A stretch of DNA of 64,000 nt, from NCBI RefSeq assembly GCF_021155775.2, contig NC_060232.1, positions 3,107,257-3,171,256 on the forward strand, in the 5' to 3' direction. Of this stretch, positions 36,702 through 49,877 are shown one piece after another (position 1 is the first letter of the stretch; the number at the start of each line of letters is the position of its first letter). The stretch is from Neodiprion pinetum. Taxonomy: Eukaryota; Arthropoda; Insecta; Hymenoptera; Diprionidae. The notes beneath the pieces are model-generated. The model was not told the DNA's origin. It ran no database searches and saw only the letters and a program-made list of their open reading frames with translations. Both the position numbers and the translations under genes were made by a program.

Positions 36702-39700
36702 TATACACACGTACACGCAGAAGTTCGTCGTCGTCGTCGTCGAGGACGACTGGTAGGAACGACGAACGGCGAAAATAGGGAGGAAATTCGAGGGAGGGAG
36801 ATCGACGGAGCTTGGCGCCGCCGCCCCATGCTTGGCTTGCAAACCGACTTCCGTCCTTTGCGCGACTATTCAGACGCCGGTGGCGTTTTTACAGGCAAAC
36901 TGGATACGAGGCGAGGGATGAGTGGAAAGAAGAAGAAGGATAAAAAAAAGGAACGGTGGCGGGACGGTGGAAGCAGCGAAATATAGAGCAGGATGGTGGC
37001 TAGTATACTTATACGTGTCCGTATAGAACTCTGCAGGCTTCTTCAGCGGCTCTCGCATAACCGTGGTGTGTCGCAGCTATAGAGAGGGAGTGCGGAGGTA
37101 CGATGGAACCAGCAGCGTCCATAATATATCTCCGGTCTTATCTGCCGCTTGCTGTTTACTGCCCGATAGACTCGGCAGATAGCGAAGGACTGTGCATCAC
37201 CGCCCGCGAGCGAGTCACTTACTTTTATATATGTTGTTACTTACGTCACTGGGATTCGAGACAAGTTGGAAAATGGTGATGCCTTCGCAGAGATATGCTT
37301 CCCCTCCCCCCGCCCCCCCCCCCCCTCACCCACCCTCGGGCTTGGTCCACGCCCGGTTACCGCCCGGGGTCAAACTCTCTTCGTGGAACACCATTCCGAG
37401 GAAATGATCTACGCACCACCCGGACTTTCCGTCGGGAAAAGCACCGCCGCCTCAGAGCACCGACACCAATTATCATGTATACAATTCAAATTACAAAATA
37501 TTAATTATCAAGTTCAGTTTCGTCTTACGTTTACTTCCTCTCTCTCTCTCTCTCTCTCTTATTTTTTTGTATTTGTCCCAGATAATTATCTACAGCCATC
37601 GAAAGAAGTGATCGATGGTCGTGTGAATTGAGGCTTAGGTTCAATTAACGATATTTCAGATGACCAATCATCTGCCAATAATGGCTGATTAAACGCGCCT
37701 CGGCTACTGCGTATAAGGTAGCTATTTTGATCTGAAGAAGACAGACTCTGAACTACCATAAAACCGACCACACCAAAAAACAAATTTCCAGTATCTTCAA
37801 GTGAGATCGTTTTATGATCAAACCTGTTATCGATCTCAGTTTCCGAGTAAAAAGTAGTGCTACTCAAAAATTCGTCAAAAAAATGTATGCTATAAATTTC
37901 ATCGATCGTATGATCTGAAGGCGCTACTGAGAGGCATCACAATAGTTTGCACTATGGACTGCGATAACTTGAAAGCTGCACGCGATTTCAGGCTGTAAAT
38001 AAAACTCCAGCGACACCCCGGAGCTGGAAGATAATTTCAGAATATATGGAGATCCGGGCACCCCGTCTTCACGGGGGGTATTAAACATCTAGCGCAAAGT
38101 AAGCACGACGGGGCGGATATATATGCGAAGGCATACACGGTAGCTGGATGGAATCGTGCGAAAGATATACACGGCAGTGGCAGCGCAACGTCGGCATCAG
38201 GGAGAGAAGAGGCGAGCGCGCGTGTCCTCCTGCAGTCTCCTCGCTCGCTCCTTCCTTCCTCGCTTCCTTCCGCCATCTGATCGACGAGCCAACTTTTCGT
38301 ATCCCTCGGATTTGGGTCGAGTTTTTCTTCTTATATTATTCTTTTGGATGTACGCGTCGTCCTTCCAGCGAAAATCTCCCCACATCCCCATCTCCAACCT
38401 CCACCCTCCACCCTCCACCCACTTCCACCAGCTCAAACTCTTCCTCTGTCTTTCCTCTTGACAAAACCTGCACTCTTTTCTAACTGTCCAGCAAAGTTGT
38501 TATAGGTTTGTTGGGAAATACAAATAGATCGAGGAAGTACGAAAGAAATAACCCAACTATTCATGTCCCCCCCCCAACGATAATATTGCGAGAAAACAAA
38601 CACGACTGAAATCTTACTTTCGCTTTTGGTAAGCTCGGATCGTGAATCACAAGCCAAGATCGTTGAAGTACTCGACGCACGGGTCACAGTCAATTTTTGA
38701 CACACTGTCACTGTCTTCCTAGCGCAGACGAGCGTGACTTTTCTTCGTCTGTTCATCAGATCAGACGGATGTTCTCTAGCGCTTAGCTGTGACCGCGGTA
38801 GGCCATGTTGGCCATGGGTGCCAACCCCTCCGCACAGCGTGGCTACGGCACGGAGCATGGGATGCACCCCGATGGTCTGGTACGGGAGTGGAGAGAAAAA
38901 CGAAGGGGAGAAGTGCAGCTGCCATTGAATGGTAGCTGCACCGTCAGGTTCGACTGGCTAGGCTAGGATGGCATGGGCAGCAGCCATACTTTGCTGTGAA
39001 AATTTTTCTCTTACAGTGTAGCGTGAGCATGCCAATAGATCCATGGTGTACGGCAGTGACAGAGTTTTACTTACGCGACATATTTTATTACGGATTTGTG
39101 CCTGATATTTGTGAACACGAGCGAAGTGCGACTACATAATGGAGCCGGAATTCGCATAGAGACGTACTGTGGCTGTGAAAGGCTGGACGAGCTTTAGCCT
39201 TCGCTAATCTGCTTCGCAACCCGTTTTCGAAATGGCGCCCAATCTTACAGACTTCGCGCTATTCTTCGGCTGTACACGGCGACGGTGTCACAAAGTAATT
39301 CCAAGATATCAAACTACGATTACGTTCTGATCTGGTTCTGCATGTCAGTCAGATTTCGAATTGTTTAGTTGTAACACGTCGATAATTCAAGATTGCAATA
39401 TTTCATACAGCATAACTGGCAATGAGAGTTAATAATTCTGAGTATTTAATCATGGGGATGTAGTTTTTGTTCATTATAGTAGGCAATATGGTTTATAACA
39501 GGCAACTGAAATGTTGCTAAGTAATACAGGAAGTTTTTAATGGATGAGTAAGTGAGTGGATGATTGTGAAAAATATTCAAGCACTCAGGCACTAACAATA
39601 AGCAATACAAATGTATAAACGAAGGCCAGAATGGATTTCGCAAGTGCTATTCCAAAATCCGTATACAACTGTCCAAGATCGCTGTGAAGATATGACTCAA

Positions 39701-40066
39701 TAATCCAAATCGTTGATTAAGGAGCTGACGAAACGTTAAACGTGTTTGAGGTCAAGTGATACCGAATCACCCAAGCGTGTCTAATCCATCGGCAAAGTCG
39801 GGGTCAAGGTGTGAATTCCTATGCTTTTTTTTATGACGACTTCAAAGTCTCAGACCCCGTGTGTATCTACAGATTAAAATGAGTATATTCCGAGAGTATG
39901 AGATGCAGGGGGGGGGGCTGAATTATCGCCGTGGTCAACTGTCATTGCTGCTTGCTCGAGTAGGTGATTTAAGAAGAGAAGTATGGTGGCACATGACTCT
40001 TTAATAAATCGTTGAACGTTATCAGCAGCTGATCGCCATGCGTCATGGCGCGGAGCGTTGACAGAG

Positions 40067-40081
40067 CCCCCCCCCCCCCCC
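40067..40081 (+). repeat. Poly-C run (15)
   Basis: Fifteen C residues followed shortly by a CA-rich microsatellite at about 40139-40167. Confidence 0.9.
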
Positions 40082-40566
40082 ATAGTCCCTCATCCTCGTC
40101 CCACACCCCAGTCGACCCCTCATCCCACGGCGTTGCGCGCACACTCACACACACACACGCACACACGGTGCCCTTAGAAAGATATGGCATTGTACGTGCG
40201 GGGATGGAAATAATCTATGGCTCATTCATCTACATTTTATCCGCGAAAGGTACTTCACTCCGCTTGTTATCCCCATCCCCTCGGCACCTTCGTACCTTCG
40301 CCCCCATCCCCAGGGGAGGTGGGTAGGCCACACCCACCCGCGGCGCGGTTTGCCTCTCGAGAATTCAAATCCAAAGAACCATCCGGCGCTATCGACATTC
40401 CAATAGCGTTCTTATCGCGGCCGTTTTCAGAAACGGCTAGCTGCCGTATCCGTCGCACATATGAACTGCACCCGGCTTTCGACGCCGCTGTCCCACAGCT
40501 TCCGTATTTTACATTTATTATACATCTTCTTGGCGTGGTTTTGGAAATTATTTTTTTTATCGACTC

Positions 40567-40581
40567 AATCAATTGATTTAT
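40567..40581. promoter_or_regulatory. Exd-Hox-like composite: palindrome AATCAATTGATT overlapping TGATTTAT
   Basis: A perfect 12-bp palindrome (40567-40578) overlaps TGATTTAT (40574-40581), the site type preferred by Exd-Ubx/abdominal Hox complexes. Flanking ATCG and TCAG extend the AT-rich core. Clustering makes it better than the isolated motifs elsewhere, but it is not proof of binding. Confidence 0.3.
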
Positions 40582-41162
40582 CAGCCCCCCTGCCCGATCA
40601 ACCCCACTATTATATTCCCCTACCCAGATACCTGCTAGCATTTTTCCCCTACCTGTACTTTCCGCCATCGTTCGAGACATACCATTATATATATAAGTAT
40701 TGATGAAATGTGTTCACTTCGTCAAAGGATACGCAGAGGGATCGGAAATAACGTTTCCTCATTAATGCCCGGTTTGCCGGAGAGCTTAGCTCGAGTGTTG
40801 AATTTAGTGTTCTCGGGTATAACAACCGTGCAGCGTTTACGTATATACGTGGCGCTCTCTTTACCATTTTCCTCGTTTAAACTAAATAAATATTTATCAC
40901 ACTCTGCACCAAATTACGACCTTGACATAACCCCCTCTGTACAAGTACTCGCAACGTTGGTCGCGCGTTACATATACATATGTACGTACATACATGCATA
41001 CGTATGTGAGTACACGCGTACGATTGCACGAATAAATGCTGCGCAAGTAAAACAGTAAAAGCTGCACTTTCTCTTTTCAAACAGTTTCGTTCGGAGCAAA
41101 AATTACTCAAGCATAAATTTTCAGCTCCGAAAAATTTGGACCATCGTGCGACTTGTCGTGAT

Positions 41163-41197
41163 CTTCTTCGTCGTCGTCGTCGTCGTCATCGTCGTCA
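41163..41197 (+). repeat. (TCG/TCT)n trinucleotide repeat
   Basis: TTC-TTC followed by about nine TCG units with one TCA interruption. Confidence 0.9.
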
Positions 41198-41458
41198 CCA
41201 TAGTAAAATCTTCCTCCGCAACGAAGCTATGGGAATAATAACAATGATGCGTATCCGCGAAGCGTATCAAAACCGTATCGGACATGCCGATTCGTAATGC
41301 GCGGTTTCATGCATGCATCCCTGGAGGAAGAGTTACAACGGGAAGAGTCAGTCACGGTGAGGTTCTGTTTTTTTCTGTTTTTTTCATTCATTCATTATTT
41401 GTTATTTTTTATTTCGCAAAAAGCGGCACTCGAGGGAGGGCGGAAGGTGGTTTGAGGT

Positions 41459-41483
41459 GGGGGCGGCGGGGCTCGGGGGTGGG
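41459..41483 (+). other. G-quadruplex motif
   Basis: Runs of 5, 4, 5 and 3 G with loops CGGC, CTC and T. Confidence 0.55.
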
Positions 41484-41646
41484 ACTGGCAGCACAGACAT
41501 ATATCCTCGGCCATGCGTTACGGGTTCAGCTAAATCCGCCGTGATGAATGTGTTGGCGGGAATAAATCCGCAGCGCATACCCCCTGCCTCCCGCCTCTGT
41601 TTTCCCGCCCCGGTTCCACCCTCGACTTTCCCACCCCTCGGATACC

Positions 41647-41683
41647 ACTCTCACTCACTCACTCACTCACTCACTCACTCACT
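41647..41683 (+). repeat. (CACT)n tetranucleotide microsatellite
   Basis: About eight uninterrupted ACTC units embedded in a pyrimidine-rich stretch. Confidence 0.95.
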
Positions 41684-42158
41684 TTCCCTCTCGCTCTTTC
41701 TATCTTTCTCACTCCCACTCGAGGCATCAGCCGGCATTGTGCGTGCATTACCTACGCGAAAAGGGAGTTTTCCCTCCCCCTATTTCGCCGGACCTGCCGT
41801 GCCACGTGCGAACTTGTATCCTGAACGAGAATACGCGCACATCTCTCACTCTGTGTTCAAATTTCCGTTTGTGCGTGTCATGCCCTGCTGCCTGCCGAGA
41901 GAGGTCTGCAGGTAGGTATGCGCGCGCGGACATTAATCACAGGATTTATAGGCGGATCATTTCGTCCCAGGGCGGATTTTTATCTATCGCACCTCCAAAT
42001 GAGACGTAATAATTACGAGGTTTTGCGTTTTACGACGGATCCGTGAATACCGGAAGGGGGGAGTGAAAGAAATTAATTATCGCACCGGGCGGACCAGGGG
42101 GAGGTTGCGTAGTTTGCCCCAGCTCTGGGCGTGCATATATGTAATCCCACACACATTC

Positions 42159-42309
42159 ACAGGTGTTTAAAAAAACACCCCACACCTGTACGTATCATAT
42201 ATTTTTTCCTACGCCGTGCGATTATACGGATCGGCTCTGAGGGTGGGCCGTTTTTTTATTGATGATTTGTTCACGTCACCCGCGCAGGTGTCAAAGAGAG
42301 ATTTGACAC
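42159..42309. promoter_or_regulatory. CAGGTG-rich double inverted-repeat cluster
   Basis: Arms ACAGGTGT (42159-42166) and ACACCTGT (42182-42189) form an 8-bp inverted repeat. About 100 bp further, GTGTCAAA (42288-42295) and TTTGACAC (42302-42309) form a second one with a 6-base spacer. CAGGTG, the Snail/E-protein class E-box, occurs three times (42160-42165; reverse 42183-42188; 42285-42290). This looks like a cis-regulatory element; an RNA hairpin is the alternative. Confidence 0.35.
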
Positions 42310-42792
42310 GATTTCATATATTGATCATCCCTTAGCAAACATGTCCGTCATAAATGGTTGTATCATTCCTCGTATCGAGGAATTTACACTCAATTCTCAA
42401 AGCTTGTAGTCAGACCAATCGATAAATTCCTACAATAACATTAAGAATTGGTATTCGCAATTTCGACGAATATCGCAATACTACACGATTTTGAGTACAT
42501 ACCTACAGTAAAACCGAAACGTATACCTTACGCATCGAAGGCCTTAGATTTTCAGCGACAATATCGAGGCGTATTACTTGGGCCTATTCGACGGCTTGTC
42601 CATGTTACAGTGCCCATGTGTATACCATATATCGTCCATAATATATCGTCGCCTATAGCATGTAAGACCCTTCGCTATATGTAGCGGTATTCACACAGTT
42701 CGGTCCGGAAGCCCCTCGCAGGCGTGCAGAACACGAAGGATAATCCTGGTGGATTATTGCGGTATCACGTGGGTCCATATACCGGGTTTCAA

Positions 42793-42819
42793 GGGGAGGG
42801 AGGGGGGGGAGGCAAGGGG
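42793..42819 (+). other. G-quadruplex motif
   Basis: Runs of 4, 3, 8 and 4 G with loops A, A and AGGCAA. Confidence 0.6.
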
Positions 42820-45197
42820 CCACCCCCACACTTGTATACGGGCAACCGTGCACCGTACACAACGTGTGTGTGCGTGGGTGGCTGGGCGGCCCCTGTCCGT
42901 GCCCGTGCATGGGTTCCATGGAAACCCTTGCCGGGACCGGCGCGATACCCTAATTCCTAAATCTGTCGCCATAAGTCCTCGTTACAATAAATATCCCTCC
43001 AAGCGTCTGCTAGCCCCGCGCGGAACGGAATGTCCCGAAATGTTCTCTGTTTACGTTTACGTATACCTACTACTCCACGTATTACCCACATTCTCGACGC
43101 GAAAACCTCGATTCATGAACTTGGCCAACCACCTCCCACTTCTCGTTCACCAATTCTTTCCTCATTTCTTTTCTATTTCTACCGCGAGGTTTTTCAACGA
43201 GGAAAAAGCAGTCGACCTTAAACTGTTTATTTCATATCCATAACCGCATAAGTATAATATAAATTTTGGTTGTATTTAAAATAACGTTCAATGAAATTAC
43301 TAAAAATAAATATTGATAATAATCGCACCGTTTTTTTCTTCTCGATAACTTTCGCGCGAAGCTTTTTCATTCCATTATTTTCAATTCATTCGCTAGTTTT
43401 GCCGTTGAAAGCTCACCCCTTTAGACGATCCGCGACTACTGCGGGTTCTCGGATTACACATGCACACACACACACACACGCAGGCACAGAGAGCGAGTGG
43501 CGCGAGAATAATAATTGAGAGGGGCTGGGGAATGGCGAGAGGCCCGCGAGGTCGAGCCGACGGTGTGGAGGGATGACAGGATTCATAATTTCACCCAAGC
43601 TTATTGCTGCCGGCGTAGTTATTTATCCTACAAGCTCATTTCGCATGCAACGCATGCCAGCACCTCTCGTGCGCCGCGGTTAGGAGCCACACTTCGTTTC
43701 TGCAGCACCTCGCCTCGCCCCGCCACGCCTTGCTGATCATCGTTGCTCCATCCTTTGCCGGCCCCGGCAAGCCCGAACGTTTGTCATAAGGAACGAAGTC
43801 GTCTTCTATTGGTGCCGCTGCCGATCGGAAGACATCGGTAATCACAACACGCGCCTTATCGCACCGTTCGATTTATATTTATTTCAAGCTGTGGGTATAA
43901 CTCCGTAAAACTTACTCGGTATGAGAAAGACGAAATAAGAAACTTATGGACATTCCAGCCCGCGAATTGTCTCGGTAACAAAACCGTGTCCATTTTCTTA
44001 GAAACCAGCTCTGTATATACATACGTACGAATATCACCGCGATGGTATCTCACCGTTTGCTATGAAAGTACAAACCCGCTCATAACGTGTCAAATTTCAT
44101 CCTAGGTAAAGAAGTGTCGCCCTTTCTTCTAGCCTGCTGGTACTGCCGTACTTGACCCCGGGTCATAATGTGCCTGAGAGTTGATGACCGGTTGAGTAAT
44201 ACCCAAGCGTCCGGAACGAAAAGTCTGTAAAATACGTAGTCCAGCAGTTCGTAAGCTCGTTGGCCCGAATCATGTTTCCGCGGACCAAAAGAGGAGCGGC
44301 AAAACGTAGAAAAAGAGGAGGAAGAGAGGAGGAGGAAGAGACAGGGTACAAATGCCGGACCAACTCATTTGAGGCTTTATGATTTCGCGCCAGATGACAG
44401 GAAACAAGATTCTGAGGTTTCCAGTGAAAACTCATCAAAGAGTGTTACAGCGCGGACGAATAAATTACCAACGTTTCATCACCGGCATGGAAAGGTCCAA
44501 AGGAGCTGCTACCGTGTTATACCTATACGAACCTGGCAATTTCCAAAGGCTGTATTATAAATCAAGATTAAAATGCGACAAAATAATTGGAAAAGTTTGT
44601 TTCCCGTTCGTTCGCGCTCGCACAGCTATAGCTCGTTTTCTTTGCGAGTGTGTACCCATGCTGTGCAATCACACTCTCACCCTGCGATATCGATGAAATA
44701 CACATTCAACCCTCGGAGTCTTTCGATTATCAATATACATATTTCAATTAAGATTCTATAACAGCTATCCTTCAGAAACAAGCGTAAGACACGTGTATTC
44801 GGCTAAAGCGTATAAAATTGATCCCTGAAAATATCCGTCCAATGATAAGGAGAAGAAGAAGAAAGACTTACTTAGACTTGAAATGCAAGTTTTTCCAATC
44901 TTGAATCTAGAAAATGTGTTCATCAACCGCAAAAATCATTTCTTCTAAATTAATCAAACAAAAATTACGTACGTCAAGATTACGTTAGAAACTTTTTCAT
45001 CTTATTGCTTTGCAGACTGAATATCCTGCAGCGGGTGATTTGGTTAATACGGATCACCAGAATAGAATGAAAAAAAAAACGAGGAAAAATATTTCTCCAG
45101 TATACGTATGAAAGAGTCGTGGCTGTAGTCGGATCAACAACCCCGGACTTGGTTAGCCGGTGCATCGCGTATTTATTTGTCAGTTCGGCGGCGGAGA

Positions 45198-45213
45198 GGG
45201 GGGGGGGGGGGGG
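45198..45213 (+). repeat. Poly-G run (16)
   Basis: Sixteen consecutive G residues preceded by a G-rich trinucleotide stretch. Confidence 0.9.
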
Positions 45214-46626
45214 TTAAGAGAGAGAAGCCCGCGCGTATAGAATGCAAGTCGCAATCCTGGCGCGTGCTCGGAAGTGTCCCGTTCCTCTGGTTCCTCCGGT
45301 TTTGCCGAGTTTTCGGAGGGGGTTCCACGGCACATCGGGAGTTCCAACTCGTGGGGGACAGCTGGGGGGAAAAACGGAAGTGACGCCGGCGCCTCGACGG
45401 AGCCGGTGAGCCGAGGGCGCCAGTGCGGGTGGTTCGCTCGACTGCCTTTCCTATCCTCTCGTCCTCGCACTCCTTGCTGCAGCCTCATCTTCCTCTTCCT
45501 CGTTTTCCATACAGTGTACATCCCGCTGTATGTCTTCCTTATGTCCTCATAGCGCCGGCTATATCGAATCTACGTACCCACCTATACGCCGTTCTTTCCG
45601 CGACTGTATATATTATTTTATAACATTACGTTGCACCGACTTGAAGATCGTAATCGATATCCACCCACGAAATCTTGAAATATCTCATTTTCATACCGAA
45701 GTTTCATCGTTTCATGCAGCCCTTGAAGCCAGGCCCTAAATCTCAGAATTTGCAACGTTTCTTTTTTTTTGTATACGAAATCGTCGGACAATTAATGGAC
45801 CATCGTGGTTTCAACCGTGAAATATGTTCCACTCTGTAATGGTGTAATTTAATTGCGGTAATCTGTTGTCTTAACTCTCCGGTTGCTTAATTTCGCTTCT
45901 AACTATACATCTACACCCATTAACACACGCAGCTATGATTGATTACGGAGTACGTAATTTGATGAAGTTTTTCACCACTCGCTATGTCTGAGATACGTGA
46001 ATTGAAAATTAATGCAGAGAAATCCGGAATGTATTATCAGATGCAATATCGCTTCGATGTAAAATCCATCGAGTCCATCTCTTCAACGCGGATACTCCGC
46101 ACTGCAAAAGTATAATCCTTTTGCAGTGAAAGCTTGCACATTTAATTCCAAATCTATTAACGTACGATAAATGCTCATCAAAATTATTTATGATTAGAGG
46201 CTAAAACAGTAATTCATCAACGTCTGTCTCTTCAACATAAATTACGCATGCGGACTATAAATATCACGTTAGAATAACGAAGTGTATAATAGAATCGTTG
46301 TAACTAGACGAACTTAAGGCTTGTATAAGACAAGTAATACGAATACATAAAAGAAAAAATACGAGCCCCTTGAAAAGAAAAAAAAAATACATGAAAATAA
46401 AAGGAGAGTCATATTTCCGTACAATATTTGTCTTCCGTCCATTGTCCATTGTCGTTTGACCGTTTGAAATTCCCAGAGGAAAATAACCCGGAGGCGTGAA
46501 TACCGTTTTACCCGTCTCACCGAGAACTCCCAGGAAGCATCCCCAACGGAGAAGAGGTGGGAGTTTAGGTTCCCGGTGTGTTCCCGAAGGGATTTCAGGC
46601 ACGCCGAACGATACATCAAAGTCTAG

Positions 46627-46640
46627 CATGCTCGAGCATG
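46627..46640. repeat. 14-bp perfect palindrome CATGCTCGAGCATG
   Basis: Perfect dyad symmetry centred on CTCGAG; possible homodimer binding site, function unknown. Confidence 0.7.
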
Positions 46641-47231
46641 TGTGCAGACGCATGGCCGTCCTAGTCGCGGGTCTGCGCGCCACGTATTCGCTGCTGAATT
46701 ATTCTCGAAGCGCTTCGATGACGGTGTCCTGGCGTCGACAGTTATAGCAATGTTGATCGTGATTTCCTGACTCCCATGCATCGGCGTCGAATACTCTCAG
46801 GGTGCCCACCTCCCCCTTCTTCCTCCGGCGAGTCACACGTGTAGCTAGCCCAGGGGGCCGCGCATCGCCGAAGACGAGGACGAGGACGAGGACGCGGGCC
46901 AATCGCATATGCGAGGCTCGTACTGCGCGACCTCATCTCATGTACAAGGAGAGTTATTACAACGCGCAATATAAGATCTACGAATCGTGTCGTAAGGGCG
47001 GGATGGGGCGGGGAGGGGGAGGCATTCTCGCGAGTACGATCAGCGTGTGCGATGACTACTCATTATCGCGCGCAATCGCTCTGCCTGCAGGGCGCCAAGC
47101 CAACGATACGTGCAGGTTTCTCCGCGTTTTGTCCCACCGGAAGATCGATCGCCGAGCACGTACCGAGACTCTGTCCATCTCTCGGCTTGTAATCACGCGT
47201 ACGCGACCAAACGCCATCGCTCGGATGATCA

Positions 47232-47249
47232 GCGCGCGCGCACGCGCGC
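47232..47249. other. Alternating GC tract (Z-DNA-prone)
   Basis: Eighteen bases of alternating purine and pyrimidine (GC with one CA step), the class most prone to Z conformation. A TTGATTGAT PBC-type motif follows at 47264-47272. Confidence 0.6.
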
Positions 47250-48849
47250 TTCGCGGCCACCTTTTGATTGATGGAACCGTTCGCGCGCACGGTCGCGAAA
47301 CTGCATGTGCATAAATCATGCGACGACAGCTAACGATGGCAAACTCAGCTGATGCCGGGGAATGCGTTTCGGCTAACATCGATTAGGGTATTTTGATGCG
47401 ACGTAGACAATAACAGGCAGAGGGATTATGTTCCCTAACCATTTCTGGTCCCAGGTTAAGGTCGAAAAATTATCTCTGGATTTTCAGCTATCTTCCTGTA
47501 ATAATGCTCTCGAACATATTGAACAGCGGTACAAATCGGGGCTATTTTCTTTCCACGATAACGAAGATGAACCGGTTGAGTATGTAATCTGTTTTTATTC
47601 AACAGTCGGGGCGATGTGTAATACGCGGAATAATGGTTTTGGATGGTAATTATTAGTGATACGGTGGTGATTATTCGTATAATTGACCGAACGGTATTAA
47701 ATTTATGCTAATAGTTTAGTTTCATTAATTATTCGGTAATTTTGGCACACGTGTCAGTGTTAAATAAAATATATTAACGCGCGGCCTCCGCACGGGAACA
47801 TTACGCCCCGCGGTAATGCAGTGCACCGTGCATAGATATAGTAGGTATAGTATATACACAGTTCCATACAGCGCGACAAAATTTCTACACACCACGTGTA
47901 TCCCAGGCTGTAAACACATGCTCGTCGAGCAGAGTCCAACCCCTTTATTCTCACTCGTCGTTGTCTACCAGCGAGTGAACGATGGAGCGTACAGAGCTTT
48001 TTTGGTCGAGATTCAACGACCGTGATTACGCAATTAAGGAACCAAAAATTTCCAACTGCTAATTGAAATTTTAATTAAGAATTACACACTCGAGCAGTTC
48101 GAGGGAATAATCATACGAATTGCGATCTGCGATTGGAGCTTCGAATAGCTTCGCTGAACTTCTCGAACGTATCGTTAAAATTTTTCCAGCAATAAAACGG
48201 AGATTCACGGCTGACTGAATTTTAGGTCATCGCGTGGCATCGCGATGCATTGGACCGATCGTATATTTGTATACGTATAACGTAAATAAGTACAGAGACA
48301 GATGAATCCGGCCATACAGCATTGCACTTGGCAAATAATATTCTTTCTTACGTACGAATGCCAAGGCAATACACGCCTAACTTTTGAAAAGAACCAGAGA
48401 AGCGCATACGTCTACAGAGATTTAGATCTTGGCCGGTATTCAAACGATTCGAAGGCGAGAGAGTCCGTCAGAAGAAGACTCTTAATATATACCCGGCACC
48501 GAAACCCGCAAAAGTTATACCAATTATTTGCAAAGCGAATAATAATTCACAGCCTCCAGCCAACGTCTATTTCCTCGCATTCGAATTACCCAAATCTATT
48601 ACAAAACCTGCAACTACCCGAGGGATGTAAAGCTGAATTAGCATCGATTCGATCGTCGTTTTCTCATTCTCTTCGTTATTCTCCTGTAAGCTTGCCAGGG
48701 GTTGAAGATCCAGAGGGTGGTTGTACACGGTGTATAGGTATCTTTAGCGACAAGGGGGTTTAGTTTGTCTTTTTTTTTCTTCATTTTTTCATTTCTTTTT
48801 TTTTTATCTCGTCCACAAGACTCGGTAAGGTGGTTAGGAAGTGGAGGTT

Positions 48850-48878
48850 GGGGGTGGTTGAGGGTGGGGGGAGGAGGG
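48850..48878 (+). other. G-quadruplex motif
   Basis: Runs of 5, 3, 6 and 3 G with loops of 7, 1 and 4 bases. Confidence 0.6.
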
Positions 48879-49181
48879 TTTGGTTGGTGTGTTATCTGGT
48901 CGGCGGACGGCCGAGCGAGTATCACATAAATATTAGGCTCCTCGTTAATGCCTTGGGTAGCTACTGGCGTTGCGTTTCGCAGTAAGTAAATTATGCGATA
49001 TGAAATTATTAGCACCATTAAAGAAATTTATACTTTTTGCCATACCCCCTTGCAAGCTGTGACGATTTTTCTATTTTATCTGCAGGCGAGGTTGCTTGCT
49101 TGCCTCTCGAGTTCCGATATCAAGTACCGACGCCTCCCCTTCAACCCCACCTCCCGTCTTTCCTCACCGCAATCTGTACCG

Positions 49182-49197
49182 CCCCCCCCCCCCCCCC
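49182..49197 (+). repeat. Poly-C run (16)
   Basis: Sixteen consecutive C residues about 100 bases after an acceptor-like TTTTATCTGCAG at 49074-49085. Confidence 0.9.
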
Positions 49198-49867
49198 GCC
49201 CCCCTCAGCTCTTCTCTTCTTCCTTCGACGCCGCCCCCCTTCCGCCGCTCGAATGCGCGTTCTTAATGTATTTGCAAGAGCCAATTCCACTCGTTATCCG
49301 ACACGTGATCAATGGTTACGGCATTTTCATTCCGAATCTTGCCGTCATTTGCGGGGACCGACAGGCGGGGGATGTAACTTCGCCAAAAATAAGCGCGGGT
49401 GGCTCGTCGTTGTACGGCAAGCTCGGGAGTAGAAACTTCACGCTACTCGCTTACTTACTCAATTACTTACCATGACCAGGCGCGGGTTCGTGAATGAAAA
49501 CTTTAAAGAACAGTTACTGTCACATGCAATTACCACCGCGGTAGCATCGTGTAATACCTAGCGACGCGAAGTAGTTAAACCCGTTCGCAACTAAACGTCT
49601 CTACATGCTTGATACAATCATCTTGCAGAGTGAGCAGTTCCTCGGTTGTGTTCCTATGAGAAGATCGATAAATTTTGTAGAAATAAATCATACCACTCAC
49701 ACTCTTCCATTCACGCGGTCAGAAATATAATCTGCTCATCGTTTCTCATAATCACACGCAACTCGGTATATTTATACCTGTACATATACTTTCATGTGTA
49801 CCTAAAACTCGAAGATAAAACACTACCACCGGTACCATCGCACATCAGGTTTTGCATACAGAGTGCC

Positions 49868-49877
49868 TGATTTATGG
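49868..49877 (+). promoter_or_regulatory. Exd-Ubx consensus TGATTTATGG
   Basis: Exact match to the TGATTTAT-type Exd-Hox site. A reverse copy (ATAAATCA) lies at 49683-49690, 178 bases to the left. Such 8-mers are not clearly enriched across the window. Confidence 0.25.

Larger units (their letters stand above)
29400..42100. other. Gene-free interval right of the UTR-like block
   Basis: I see no coding exon or RNA gene. From conserved insect Hox order (Antp follows Ubx, same orientation) this should be Ubx-Antp intergenic or upstream Antp sequence. Visible content includes an AT-rich patch at about 31320-31700, a heptamer repeat at 31981-32030, a G4 motif at 36671, a TCG repeat at 36723-36743, a CT repeat at 37541-37559, CA and C runs near 40.1 kb, an Exd-Hox-like cluster at 40567, and a TCG repeat at 41163-41197. 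An AAG|GTAAGC at about 30863-30871 resembles a donor but has no supporting exon. Confidence 0.5.
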
